Counted from the stretch's first letter, positions 36,254 through 47,404 are shown. The stretch: 64,000 nt of DNA from Caballeronia sp. dw_276 (GCF_018449635.1 NZ_JAAVUV010000020.1:1-64000), one strand, 5' to 3'. Notes: a model not told the origin generated them from the sequence alone. A program made the numbers and translations.

Positions 36254-36823
36254 ATGCCGCTGATTGCCCTCAACAAACCGTTCGGCACGATCTGCCAGTT
36301 TTCGGCGCACGAAAAACATCCGTCGCTGGCTGAATGGGTGAAGACGCCCGGTGTTTATCCGGCAGGCCGGCTCGATACAGACAGCGAAGGCCTGCTCCTT
36401 CTCACCGACGACGGCACGCTTCAAGCGCGCATTTCAGAACCGCGTCACAAACTCGTGAAACGATACTGGGCGCAAGTCGAAGGCGCGCCCGATGCAGCGG
36501 CGCTCGAACGCCTGGCCGCGGGCGTCGACCTCGGGGATTTCGTCACGCGACCCTGCACGGTGAAGCTCGTCGAATCGGCGCAAGCGCTTTGGCCGCGCAA
36601 CCCGCCTATCCGATACCGCGCTGCAATCCCCACAACGTGGATCGAGTTGCAGATTACTGAAGGGCGCAACCGGCAGGTACGCCGTATGACCGCAGCGGTT
36701 GGTCATCCAACCTTGCGGCTGGTGCGCGTAGGTATCGGCGCGCTCGACATATTCGGTCTCGGTCTTGAACCCGGCGCATCGATGGCCCTGTCTCCTCGCG
36801 CGCCGTGGAATGGCATTGTCTAG
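36254..36823 (+). CDS. rluE: 23S rRNA pseudouridine synthase RluE-type
   Basis: An enzyme of about 189 residues from the RsuA/RluB/E/F family, which isomerises a uridine in 23S rRNA (U2457 in E. coli). It has no S4 domain, as is normal for RluE. The catalytic motif is AGRLDTDSEGLLLLT with its Asp; ITEGRNRQVRRMTAAVGHP is the second conserved block. The ATG at 36254 is used because MPLIALNKPFG is the usual start; the frame can be extended to a TTG at 36230. It is divergent from icd. Confidence 0.93.
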   Translation: MPLIALNKPFGTICQFSAHEKHPSLAEWVKTPGVYPAGRLDTDSEGLLLLTDDGTLQARISEPRHKLVKRYWAQVEGAPDAAALERLAAGVDLGDFVTRPCTVKLVESAQALWPRNPPIRYRAAIPTTWIELQITEGRNRQVRRMTAAVGHPTLRLVRVGIGALDIFGLGLEPGASMALSPRAPWNGIV

Positions 36824-36854
36824 ATGATGCTGGTTTCAGCCCGCGCATCACATT

Positions 36855-36886
36855 ACGAATTCATTTCGTTTTCCAAACGAATTCAT
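36855..36886. repeat. Direct repeat pair ACGAATTCAT in the region after rluE
   Basis: ACGAATTCAT occurs at 36855-36864 and 36877-36886, 22 bp apart (two helix turns). TTCGTTT and AAACGAA (36865-36871, 36875-36881) form an inverted repeat inside it. The 330-bp region between rluE and the small exported protein has no other recognisable content. It could be a regulator site for the downstream gene. Confidence 0.35.
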
Positions 36887-37153
36887 ATTTAACTCCGCTG
36901 AAAATTCACGTCAACCGACTTCCCGCATGCGGCGTTATTCGCAGCAGATGCCTTAAAACGCCATCCGGCATTAGCGAAGAACTGCAACGAACGACCCTTT
37001 TATGAAGGCCTAACGTAAGGTTCAAGTGCTCGCAGCGGGATCGAGCTTTTGTTCGAAACCCCTGTCAACCAAAAGGTGGATGGCTCGTTTACCGACATGA
37101 CTCCAACGACCGGGTCACAAGGTTAAATCAAACTAAAGCTGAGGATTCGCAAC

Positions 37154-37348
37154 ATGAACAAACTGATCGCTGCTCTCGTCGCTGGCCTGTTCGCAACGGC
37201 TGCATTCGCACAAGCTTCGGCACCGGAAGCATCGGCTCCTGCAGCTGCTTCGACCGCTCACAAGTCGGCACACAAGAAGTCGACCCACAAGAAGGCTACG
37301 CACCACAAGGCAGCTTCGGCTGCTGCAGCTTCGGCCGCGTCGGAGTAA
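37154..37348 (+). CDS. Small exported Ala/Lys/His-rich protein
   Basis: A 64-residue protein. Residues 1-19 are a Sec signal peptide (MNKLIAALVAGLFATAAFA). The mature part is built almost only from Ala, Ser, Lys, His and Thr, with three HKK/HKS/THK-type repeats around residues 36-54. GAGG precedes the ATG and a terminator follows, so it is a real monocistronic gene. Such proteins are common in Burkholderia and resemble enteric acid-shock (Asr-like) peptides in composition. A role in buffering or in metal or polyanion binding is only a guess; no catalytic motif is present. Confidence 0.8.
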   Translation: MNKLIAALVAGLFATAAFAQASAPEASAPAAASTAHKSAHKKSTHKKATHHKAASAAAASAASE

Positions 37349-37421
37349 GTCGCATCAATTGGTCATAGATCGCGGTAACGCGGCGCTAAGACCAAGTAGT
37401 GCCGCCGCGCAAGCGGCATTC

Positions 37422-37457
37422 AAAGGCAGACACCTACACAGGTTCTGCCTTTTTCTT
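37422..37457 (+). terminator. Rho-independent terminator of the small exported protein gene
   Basis: AAAGGCAGA (37422-37430) pairs with TCTGCCTTT (37444-37452) around a 13-base loop and is followed by a T-rich run. It lies 74 bp after the stop codon. Confidence 0.85.
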
Positions 37458-37536
37458 TTTGCACGTGCTCAAGTAACATGCGCCAGTCATGCCGGATCAT
37501 TCAGTCAACCGGCTTTATCCCGTGAGGAGTTTCGCC

Positions 37537-38061
37537 GTGCGTCTTTCGTGGCTTTCCAGGTTTTCACCCCGCTCAGTTTCATCGTTTGACCTTGGCCGGC
37601 TGGTTCGCCGTGCGCTCGTGGCACTTGCGGTGCCGCTGGTTTCGCTGGGCGCTCATGCGCAGCAAATGCCGCCGGGCGCGAAGCAACCCGGCGATTTTCC
37701 GCACACCAAGCTGACGGCCGGCATGTATGTGATCGACGCCGCCATCGCTTCCACCGATGCCGATCGCGAGCAAGGCCTGATGTATCGCACGAAGCTCGCG
37801 CCTAATGAAGGCATGCTGTTCGTGTTCAACGAGCGCGCGGTGCATTGCTTCTGGATGAAAAACACGCTGATCCCGTTGTCGATCGCGTTTATTCGCGAGG
37901 ACGGCACGGTGACGGATATCGATGAAATGCAGGCCGAGACGGAAAACAACCATTGCCCGCGCAACAACGGCGTGTACGCGCTCGAGATGAGCAAGGGCTG
38001 GTTCACCGCGAAGGGAATCAAGCCGGGCATGAAAATTCAGGGCTTGCCGCCCGTTCAATAA
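37537..38061 (+). CDS. DUF192 family exported protein
   Basis: A protein of about 174 residues. After an N-terminal signal sequence (arginine pair then a hydrophobic core ending SLGAHA-QQ) comes a DUF192 domain with the conserved REQGLMYRTKLAPNEGMLFVF and HCFWMKNTLIPLSIAFI blocks and a C-terminal ALEMSKGW. The function of the family is not established. The GTG at 37537 is preferred because GAGGAG lies eight bases upstream; an ATG at 37489 in frame has no ribosome site. Its own terminator follows. Confidence 0.88.
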   Translation: MRLSWLSRFSPRSVSSFDLGRLVRRALVALAVPLVSLGAHAQQMPPGAKQPGDFPHTKLTAGMYVIDAAIASTDADREQGLMYRTKLAPNEGMLFVFNERAVHCFWMKNTLIPLSIAFIREDGTVTDIDEMQAETENNHCPRNNGVYALEMSKGWFTAKGIKPGMKIQGLPPVQ

Positions 38062-38111
38062 GCATTTTCTCTGGCGCCCCGAATCGCCGGCCGCGCCAGT
38101 GTCGGACTTTG

Positions 38112-38148
38112 AAGCCGGCCGCCGCTTTCGAGCGCGCGCCGGCTTTTT
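38112..38148 (+). terminator. Rho-independent terminator after the DUF192 gene
   Basis: AAGCCGGC (38112-38119) pairs with GCCGGCTT (38138-38145), then T follows. The loop is 18 bases and partly self-complementary. It is 50 bp downstream of the stop. Confidence 0.7.
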
Positions 38149-38367
38149 GCATTTCGCGGCGCTTAAAGCGCTTCCTTTGCCTTACGCGCGTCGATTTACA
38201 GTTTTCGCCGCCCTGGCAAGATTCCTGCAAAGAGAGCCTCGACGCGCTATCCTAATAAACCAGCGAAACGCGCATAACGCTTCGCTCCGGAGCCGCCAAA
38301 CCGCCATTTTCAGCATTTCGCGCCGGTCTGGCATCAAAAAGCTCCATCCAATCAACAGGAGGTTCAA

Positions 38368-40473
<2,106 letters not shown>

Positions 40474-40508
40474 ATCTCGTCAAGTTCGAAGCTTGGCAGT
40501 TCATATGA

Positions 40509-40546
40509 AGTCCGCTGTTGCCTGCCGGTGGCAGCGGACTTTTTTC
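40509..40546 (+). terminator. Rho-independent terminator of the EF-G gene
   Basis: AAGTCCGCTG (40509-40518) pairs with CAGCGGACTT (40533-40542), followed by T. It lies 36 bp after the stop codon. Confidence 0.92.
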
Positions 40547-40580
40547 ATGTGTTTAATCCATCGTCCAGCCGGGGAACAGA

Positions 40581-41081
40581 ATGAGCGACGAACATCAGCA
40601 CGAGCATGACCACGAGCACACCGACTGGCGCGAGAACGGCGTCAAGGTCATCAAGGGCGATCAGCTCGATACCAACACCGCGCAGACGCCCGGCATGAAC
40701 CGCGCCGCCGCGATCAACGCGGCGCGCGTCGGCGCCCAGAAAATCTGGGCCGGCACGGTCACGATCCACCCTAACGCCAAGACCGGCGCCCATCATCACG
40801 GCGCGCTGGAAAGCGTGATCTACGTGGTGCGTGGACAAGCGCGCATGAAGTGGGGCAATCATCTGGAATTTACTGCCGAGGCCGGCCCGGGAGATTTCAT
40901 CTTCGTGCCGCCGTACGTGCCGCATCAGGAGATCAACGCGCTGACCGATGAACCGCTCGAATGCGTGCTCGTGAGGAGCGACAACGAGGCGGTCGTGGTG
41001 AACCTGAACATCGACGCGGTGGAGCAACCCGAGGAAGTGTTCTGGGTCGATCCAATCCATAAGCATCCGCATCAGCACTGA
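40581..41081 (+). CDS. Cupin-domain protein with His-rich termini
   Basis: A 166-residue single cupin. The barrel motif AKTGAHHHGALESVIYVVRG (72-91) provides the His and Glu metal ligands of cupin motif 1, and the second motif PGDFIFVPPYVPHQE (109-123) the last His. Both ends are histidine-rich (HQHEHDHEH at the start, HKHPHQH at the end), which is unusual and suggests metal binding or delivery. GGGGAACAG precedes the ATG. It stands alone between the EF-G terminator and the peptide transporter operon. The reaction is unknown; small cupins may be isomerases, dioxygenases or sensors. Confidence 0.85.
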   Translation: MSDEHQHEHDHEHTDWRENGVKVIKGDQLDTNTAQTPGMNRAAAINAARVGAQKIWAGTVTIHPNAKTGAHHHGALESVIYVVRGQARMKWGNHLEFTAEAGPGDFIFVPPYVPHQEINALTDEPLECVLVRSDNEAVVVNLNIDAVEQPEEVFWVDPIHKHPHQH

Positions 41082-41255
41082 TAGACCGCGCTTTTCCAGG
41101 GCGAATATTTTGCGCGGCGAAACGCGGACCGGGAATCGGAACGCAATTTGCTCCGCTAAACTGGATGTGCATCGGAAAGCGGCTTTGAACCGCGCCGGTG
41201 CGCGCAGTGTCGTCGAGTCGAGAACAACAACCCGAACCCCGAACCGGACAGCCCG

Positions 41256-42929
41256 ATGAAGAAAACCACCTCGCCTTTTTTCTCCGATTCCGCGCTCGAC
41301 GCAGCGCGCAACTCAGCGGGAGAACTGGGCAATCATGCCATCGACGAATTCAAGGCCGGACGGCTCTCGCGGCGCGAATTGCTGAGGCATGCGAGCCTGC
41401 TCGGTCTGTCGATGGCGGCAGGTGGGCTGCTGGGCATGCCTTCCGCGCGTGCCCAGGCGCCTGCCGGCAAGCCCGGAGCCACGATTCGCGTGGCGCACTT
41501 GACGCCATCGGGTCAGGTCGATCCGCTGACCGTGACCGATCCGGCCGGTCTGGCGCTGATCAATCAAACCGGCGAATTCCTCATCGATGACGACGGTCAG
41601 GCGCTCGTGCTGCGCCCTTCTCTCGCGCTTTCCTGGAAGCCGAACGCGAAGGGCGATGTGTGGACGTTCAAGCTGCGCCCGAACGTCAAGTTCCACGACG
41701 GCCAGCCGATGACCGCCAAGGACGTCGCCGCAACGTTCAACCGTCTGGCCGATCCGGGCAGCGGCTCGGCGGCGCTGTCCGTGCTCAAGGGCGTGTTGTC
41801 GAAGGGCGCGGTGAAGGCTATCGACGACATGACGGTCGAGTTTCATCTCGATGCGCCGAACGGCAATTTCCCGTACTACGTTTCGTCCGATACCTACAAC
41901 GCCGTGATCTTGCCGGCAAACTTCAGCGGCACCTACGAGAAGTCGTTTCCCGGCACGGGACCGTTCAAGTTCGAGTCGTACACGCCGAAGGTGGGTGCAT
42001 CGTTCGTACGAAACCCGGATTATTGGGGCGAAAAGGCGCTGCCGGAACGCATTAAGTTCTCCTTCTACGCCGATGAACAATCCGAACTCCTCGCATTGCA
42101 GGGACGTCAGGCCGACGTAATGGGCGACTTCACCGTCCAGGGCGGCTTGAGCATGATGACGAACCCCGAGTTCAAGGTGCTGGGCGTGAAATCTAGCGCG
42201 CATCGCCAGATCCACATGCGCATCGACACCGGTCCGTTCAAGGACAAGCGCGTGCGTCAGGCGCTGGCGCTTGCGGTGAATCGGGATGTGATCGTGAAGG
42301 GCTTGTTCAAGGGCCATGCGGCGCTGGGCAACGACAGTCCATTCTCGCCGGTGTTTCCATCGAGTGATTTGAGCGTGCCGCAACGCAAGCTGGATATCGC
42401 AAAAGCGAAGCAACTGCTTGCGGCGGCCGGCGTGCCGAATGGTTTCGATGTCACGCTCACGACCGAAAAGTACATGGAGATCCCCGATCTTGCGGTGGTG
42501 ATCCAGAACGCGGCGAAGGCAATCGGCATCAAGATCACGCTGAAAGTCGAGAGCCAGGAGTTGTATTACGGCGCGGGAACGTTCGGCAAATCGGACTGGC
42601 TCGATTCGCCGTTGGGCATCACGGATTACGGGCATCGTGGCGTGCCGAACGTGTTCCTGAACGCGCCGCTGACAAGCGAAGGCACGTGGAACGCGGCGCA
42701 TTTCAAGAACCCGCAATACGACAAGTTGGTCGCCGACTTTGTGGCGGCGCTCGACGTGGCATCGCAGAAAAAGCTTTCCGGTCAGATTCAAAATCTTCTG
42801 CTCGATGAAACCCCGGTCATCATTCCGTATTTCTACGACCAGTTGATCGTCACGCGGGCGAACGTGAAGGGCGTGCGTTTCAACGCCATTTCGCAGTTGT
42901 ATTTCGAACGCGCGACCATCGGCGCTTAG
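41256..42929 (+). CDS. Periplasmic substrate-binding protein, peptide/opine ABC transporter (SBP family 5)
   Basis: A 557-residue extracytoplasmic binding protein of the DppA/OppA family. A twin-arginine signal lies well inside the N-terminus (SRRELLRHASLLGLSMAAGGLLG, about 38-60), so it is likely exported folded through Tat. The family pattern WTFKLRPNVKFHDGQPMTAKDV follows near residue 130, and PGTGPFKFESY near 230. It starts the operon with two permeases and a fused ATPase. Substrate is probably a di- or oligopeptide or an opine/glutathione-like molecule; the sequence alone does not decide. The ribosome site is weak. Confidence 0.9.
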   Translation: MKKTTSPFFSDSALDAARNSAGELGNHAIDEFKAGRLSRRELLRHASLLGLSMAAGGLLGMPSARAQAPAGKPGATIRVAHLTPSGQVDPLTVTDPAGLALINQTGEFLIDDDGQALVLRPSLALSWKPNAKGDVWTFKLRPNVKFHDGQPMTAKDVAATFNRLADPGSGSAALSVLKGVLSKGAVKAIDDMTVEFHLDAPNGNFPYYVSSDTYNAVILPANFSGTYEKSFPGTGPFKFESYTPKVGASFVRNPDYWGEKALPERIKFSFYADEQSELLALQGRQADVMGDFTVQGGLSMMTNPEFKVLGVKSSAHRQIHMRIDTGPFKDKRVRQALALAVNRDVIVKGLFKGHAALGNDSPFSPVFPSSDLSVPQRKLDIAKAKQLLAAAGVPNGFDVTLTTEKYMEIPDLAVVIQNAAKAIGIKITLKVESQELYYGAGTFGKSDWLDSPLGITDYGHRGVPNVFLNAPLTSEGTWNAAHFKNPQYDKLVADFVAALDVASQKKLSGQIQNLLLDETPVIIPYFYDQLIVTRANVKGVRFNAISQLYFERATIGA

Positions 42930-42966
42930 TTGGTGATTCGTCGATGATCACAGGACGCCTCGATCC

Positions 42967-43989
42967 ATGAACACGGTTTCTCCACCGGTCGCTTCGAAAG
43001 CCGCGTCACGTTCCAATGCAGGCAGCGCGCTGCGCATCGCGCGGTTTATCGGCGTGCGGCTGTTTCTGGCGGCGATCACTTTGTGGCTGCTTTCGGTCAT
43101 CGTGTTCGCCGGCGGCCAGTTGCTTCCCGGCGATGTCGGCCGTGCAATCCTCGGGCCGCTCGCAGACGCACGCGCCGTCGCCGCGCTCAATCATCAGCTT
43201 GGTGTAGACCGGCCCTTGCTCACGCAATACGCCGGATGGATCGGGCATTTCCTTCGTGGCGATATGGGCGAGTCGTATTCGTATCGCGCGCCGGTCGCGC
43301 CGTTCATTGGCGCTGCGTTGCTCAACTCGGCGAAGCTTGGGGCGCTGGCGTTTATCGTCGTCGTGCCGCTTGGGATTGCCGGCGGCGTGTACGCCGCGCT
43401 GCACGAAGGCCGATGGATCGACCGGACGATCAGCATCACCGGGTTGTCGGCGACGGTCGTGCCTGAGTTTGTTTCGTCGATCGTGCTGATTCTCGTGTTC
43501 GGCATCTGGCTGCAATGGCTGCCGATCGAAGCGACTTATCCGCCTGAAGCGAACGTGCTGGTTCAGTTGAAGCATCTGATCCTGCCCGTGTTGCCGCTCG
43601 TGCTTGTGTTCTTTGGTTATATCGCGCGGATGGCGCGTGCCGGGACGGTTGAAGCGCTCGACGCCGACTATACGCGCACCGCGATACTCAAAGGCTTGCC
43701 GCGCCGCGTCGTGATTATGCGGCACGTGTTGCGCAACGCGTTGCTGCCGACTGTCACCGTCGCCGCGACGCAGCTCGGCTACATGATCGGCGGACTGGTC
43801 GTGGTGGAGACGTTGTTCCACTATCAGGGGATCGGCTCGCTGATCTACAACGCGGCGAAAGGCAAGGATTTCCCGATGCTCGAAGCGGGCGTACTGACAA
43901 TCGGCGTGATCTATACGACGGCCAATCTCATCGCCGATGCGTTGTATGTGGTGCTGAATCCGCGCTTGCGGGTGAGGAACGCCCAATGA
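42967..43989 (+). CDS. DppB-type ABC transporter permease
   Basis: A 340-residue membrane protein of the DppB/OppB class. About six membrane segments; the coupling helix region EALDADYTRTAILKGLPRRVVIMRHVLRNALLP (EAA motif) near residue 230 is diagnostic, and GGQLLPGDVGRAILG near 48 is typical of the first periplasmic loop. It begins 37 bp after the binding-protein gene and overlaps the next permease gene by 4 bp. It forms the channel with the DppC-type partner. Confidence 0.92.
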   Translation: MNTVSPPVASKAASRSNAGSALRIARFIGVRLFLAAITLWLLSVIVFAGGQLLPGDVGRAILGPLADARAVAALNHQLGVDRPLLTQYAGWIGHFLRGDMGESYSYRAPVAPFIGAALLNSAKLGALAFIVVVPLGIAGGVYAALHEGRWIDRTISITGLSATVVPEFVSSIVLILVFGIWLQWLPIEATYPPEANVLVQLKHLILPVLPLVLVFFGYIARMARAGTVEALDADYTRTAILKGLPRRVVIMRHVLRNALLPTVTVAATQLGYMIGGLVVVETLFHYQGIGSLIYNAAKGKDFPMLEAGVLTIGVIYTTANLIADALYVVLNPRLRVRNAQ

Positions 43990-44846
43990 GCACGACGACC
44001 GCAGCGCCAACATACAAAGCACCAAAGTACGAACGCACAAAAGCGCTCTTGCGCTCGCCCACGTTCCTGGTTGGCGCGCTGATCCTGCTGTTCTGGGTCG
44101 CGTGCGCAATCGGCGGACATTGGGTCGTGCCGCAAGATCCCTACGCGTCCGATCCGCTGAATTCCCTCACGCCGCCCGACGGTACGCACTGGTTCGGCAC
44201 CGATCAACTCGGCCGCGATGTCTTCGCTCGCGTTATCGTCGGAGCGCGCGACATTCTCACCATTGCCCCGCTGGCGACGCTGCTCGGCACAGTCGCGGGA
44301 ACGGCGGTCGGCTTGATCGTTGGTTATTTCGACGGATGGGTGGACAACGTGGTCGGCCGCCTGATCGATGCCGTTCTTGCGCTGCCTCTCGTGATCGTCG
44401 CGCTGCTCGCGCTTGCCGCCGTGGGCGCGAGCAACCTCACCGTGATTCTCGTGATCGGCATCACGTTCACGCCAATCACCGCACGCACCGTACGCGCCGC
44501 CGTGTTCGCCGAACGCAACCTCGACTACGTGCTCGCAGCGCAACTGCGTGGCGAGAACGCCTTCTACATCATGTTCGCGGAGATCCTGCCGAACGTGCTT
44601 CAGCCGATCATCGTGGAGACGACCGTGCGGCTCGGCTACGCGATTTTTTCCGTCGCGACGCTGTCGTTTCTTGGCTTTGGGATTCAGCCGCCATCGGCGG
44701 ATTGGGGCCTTGCGCTTTCCGAGTGCTACACGCTGATGGCGGGCGGCGCGTGGTGGACGGTCGTCTTCGATGCCGCCGCGATCGCCTCGCTGGTCGTAGG
44801 CGTGAACCTCGTCGCCGATGGCATTCAGGGAGTGCTCGACCGATGA
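43986..44846 (+). CDS. DppC-type ABC transporter permease
   Basis: A 286-residue membrane permease of the DppC/OppC class. The conserved HWFGTDQLGRDVFARVIVGAR appears near residue 63; the EAA loop is around ERNLDYVLAAQLRGENAFYIMFAEILPNV. Its start overlaps the DppB-type stop (ATGA) and its stop overlaps the ATPase start (ATGA), so the three are coupled. Together with the DppB-type protein it makes the pore of the peptide importer. Confidence 0.92.
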   Translation: MSTTTAAPTYKAPKYERTKALLRSPTFLVGALILLFWVACAIGGHWVVPQDPYASDPLNSLTPPDGTHWFGTDQLGRDVFARVIVGARDILTIAPLATLLGTVAGTAVGLIVGYFDGWVDNVVGRLIDAVLALPLVIVALLALAAVGASNLTVILVIGITFTPITARTVRAAVFAERNLDYVLAAQLRGENAFYIMFAEILPNVLQPIIVETTVRLGYAIFSVATLSFLGFGIQPPSADWGLALSECYTLMAGGAWWTVVFDAAAIASLVVGVNLVADGIQGVLDR

Positions 44847-46915
44847 ACGGCCCGCCTCCATCAGCCTTCCCCATCTTCGATGGATCGAAGAGCGCCGAAA
44901 CCGATGCGCTGACCATCGTTGGATTGACGGTCGCGTATCGCATGCGCGGGCGGGATCGTGAAGTCCTGCAGGACATATCGCTGCGGGTGAAACGCGGCGA
45001 GGCGTATGGGCTTGTCGGCGAATCGGGTTGCGGCAAGTCCACCGCCGCGCTCGCCGTTCTGCGTTATCTGCCGCGCAACGGGCGCGTGAAGGCGGGCAAG
45101 ATTTCTATCGCCGGACACGACATTTCCTCGATGAACGCCGATGCGTTGCGGCACATGCGCGCCAACGCGGTATCGATGGTATATCAGGACCCGGGGCGCG
45201 CACTGAACCCATCGCTGACGATCGCGCGACAAGTGTCGGAGGCGTTCGAGCTGGCAGGGTCATCGGTGAGCGAGGCGCTGGAGCGCACCATCGATATCCT
45301 GCGGCGCGTGCGCATCTCGTCGCCCGAGCGCGTGATGGAAAGCTACCCACATCAATTGTCGGGTGGCATGCAGCAGCGCGTGGTGATCGCCATGGCGCTT
45401 GCGTGCAACCCGGAACTGCTGATCCTCGATGAACCCACGACCGGGCTTGACGCCACCGTGGAAGCCGAAGTGCTCGACCTGATTGCGCAACTGCGCGAGG
45501 AACTCGGCACGGCGGTGCTTTTCATCAGCCACAACCTCGCGGTGATCGGGCGCATGTGCGATCGCGTCGGTGTGTTGTACGCGGGGAAGCTGGTCGAAGA
45601 AGGCGCAACGCAGGATGTGTTTGCAAAGCCACGGCATCCATACACGGTCGGGCTTTTGCGCTGCCTGCCGACCACGGGACGCAGCAAGGACACGGGGCGC
45701 CTCGACACTATTCCCGGGTCGCTGCCGCTGCCGGGAACCGTGACGCAGGGGTGCATCTACGCGCAGCGCTGCAAGCTCGCCGATGACCGGTGTCATCGTG
45801 AAGCGCCGCCGCCTTATCGCGTTCAAGCCGCGCATGGCGACCAGATGTCGCGTTGCCATTACCACGAGCGCGCAACCGAATTGCCACGTGCGACGCCCGA
45901 GGTGCTGAGCGAGCATGTTGAACGTGATGACACGGCGATCGCGTTGCGGGCAGTGGGTTTATCGAAGACGTTTAATGTCGGTGGGGAATCCATACGCGCG
46001 GTCCACGATGTATCGATGGAACTCGCGCTCGGCGAAACGCTCGGCCTCGTGGGTGAATCGGGCAGCGGTAAAACGACGCTTGCGAAGCTCTTGCTCGGCT
46101 TGTTGTCGCCGGACGAAGGCGGTTCCATCGAACTCGATGGCGCCCCGCTCCCGCCGCGCGTCACCAGCCGCAACGACGAGCAAGTGAAGTCGCTGCAGAT
46201 CGTGTTCCAGAATCCGGATTCGGCGTTGAACCGCGCGCATTCGGTACGACGTCTGATCGCGCGGTCGTTGTCGAAACTCGGCGCGTTGCGCGGCGCCGCG
46301 AAGGAAGCGCGTCTGCAATCGCTGACCGCCGCCGTGCGGTTGCCCGAACGGTATCTGAGCTCGCGCACGCAGCAGTTGTCCGGCGGGTTGAAGCAGCGCG
46401 TCGCGATTGCGCGCGCGTTTGCGGGCGATCCGCGCGTGGTTGTCTGCGATGAACCCACTTCCGCGCTCGATGTCTCCGTGCAGGCCGCGATTCTCAACCT
46501 TCTCGCAGACCTGCAGCGCGAACGCGGCGTGAGCTACGTTTTCATTTCGCACGATCTGCATGTGGTGCGGTATCTGTCGGACCGGATCGCGGTGCTGTAT
46601 CTCGGACGGTTGATGGAAATCGGCCGCGCCGCCGATGTCTTCGACGGTCCGCATCATCCTTATACGGAGGCGCTATTGTCATCGGTGCCGGCGCTCGACG
46701 GCGCGAGCGTTCCGCGGGAACGGATCCGTTTATCGGGTGAATTGCCGAGCGCGGCGAATCCGCCCTCGGGCTGCGTGTTTCATACGCGTTGTCCGAGGAA
46801 GATCGGCGCCGTTTGCGAGCAGCAGGAACCGCCTTATGTGGATGCTGCGAATGGACACAGGATCCGCTGCCATATTCCGCTGGAAGAGTTGAGGCAATTG
46901 CAGAAGGCCGGGTGA
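44843..46915 (+). CDS. Fused double ATP-binding subunit (DppD-DppF type) of the peptide ABC transporter
   Basis: A 690-residue chain with two full ATPase domains. The first (about 20-340) has Walker A GESGCGKST, signature LSGGMQQR and LLILDEPTTGLD. The second (about 370-690) has GESGSGKTT, LSGGLKQR and VVCDEPTSALD. Each ends with the Cys-containing oligopeptide-transporter C-terminal domain (CIYAQRC..., CVFHTRCP...), which in DppD relatives can bind an iron-sulfur cluster. Most systems use two separate proteins; here they are fused. The ATG at 44843 overlaps the permease stop. It energises import with the two permeases upstream. Confidence 0.93.
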   Translation: MNGPPPSAFPIFDGSKSAETDALTIVGLTVAYRMRGRDREVLQDISLRVKRGEAYGLVGESGCGKSTAALAVLRYLPRNGRVKAGKISIAGHDISSMNADALRHMRANAVSMVYQDPGRALNPSLTIARQVSEAFELAGSSVSEALERTIDILRRVRISSPERVMESYPHQLSGGMQQRVVIAMALACNPELLILDEPTTGLDATVEAEVLDLIAQLREELGTAVLFISHNLAVIGRMCDRVGVLYAGKLVEEGATQDVFAKPRHPYTVGLLRCLPTTGRSKDTGRLDTIPGSLPLPGTVTQGCIYAQRCKLADDRCHREAPPPYRVQAAHGDQMSRCHYHERATELPRATPEVLSEHVERDDTAIALRAVGLSKTFNVGGESIRAVHDVSMELALGETLGLVGESGSGKTTLAKLLLGLLSPDEGGSIELDGAPLPPRVTSRNDEQVKSLQIVFQNPDSALNRAHSVRRLIARSLSKLGALRGAAKEARLQSLTAAVRLPERYLSSRTQQLSGGLKQRVAIARAFAGDPRVVVCDEPTSALDVSVQAAILNLLADLQRERGVSYVFISHDLHVVRYLSDRIAVLYLGRLMEIGRAADVFDGPHHPYTEALLSSVPALDGASVPRERIRLSGELPSAANPPSGCVFHTRCPRKIGAVCEQQEPPYVDAANGHRIRCHIPLEELRQLQKAG

Positions 46916-46993
46916 GCCGGGAACGACGCCGATGGAACCAATCGCCGTGCGTCGTCTCATATCGAGTTCAACGTCCGACACGAGGGATACAAC

Positions 46994-47404
46994 ATGAAAC
47001 GAAATTTCTTCGCGGCTTCTGCGCTTGCAATGGTCACCACGTTTGGGGCGGTTTCTTTTGCCCAGGCGCAGCAGACACCTTCCGTCGATCCGAGCTTTTC
47101 TGCTTACACGCTCGTGCAGGAGTGTGCCCAGAAAGGCGATAACGCCGCGTCAGGACAATGCATAGGCGCGGTGCGCGGGATCGTGCGAGGGTATCAGTAT
47201 GGGGTGCTGTTTCTAGGGCAGCGTTCGCAGTTGAATCCTAATGAGACGCAAGCGGTGTCGTTGTGTTTGACCAATACGCCAGTCGCAACGCTGGTGGACG
47301 AGTTCCTCGCCGATGCGAAACAAGTCGATGAAGATGCACTGAAGCGGACGCCGGCCGAAGTCGCCGTTTTGGGGTCGGTGCATTCGCATCATGCTTGTAT
47401 GTGA
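46994..47404 (+). CDS. Exported protein, Rap1a/Tai-like family
   Basis: A 136-residue exported protein. Residues 1-25 are a signal peptide (ending SFAQA-QQ). The mature part has cysteines in CAQKGDNAASGQCIGA and LCLTN, a pattern like Rap1a/Tai immunity proteins, which protect against amidase effectors of type VI secretion. No effector gene is next to it, so here it may be an orphan immunity gene or simply a family member of unknown role. AGGGAT precedes the ATG. It lies 78 bp after the peptide transporter operon and just before a dispersed repeat. Confidence 0.6.
   Translation: MKRNFFAASALAMVTTFGAVSFAQAQQTPSVDPSFSAYTLVQECAQKGDNAASGQCIGAVRGIVRGYQYGVLFLGQRSQLNPNETQAVSLCLTNTPVATLVDEFLADAKQVDEDALKRTPAEVAVLGSVHSHHACM

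Noticed and set aside
44102-44842. Upstream extension of the fused ATPase frame
   Set aside because: It overlaps the DppC-type gene in another frame; the real start is the ATG at 44843 overlapping the permease stop.
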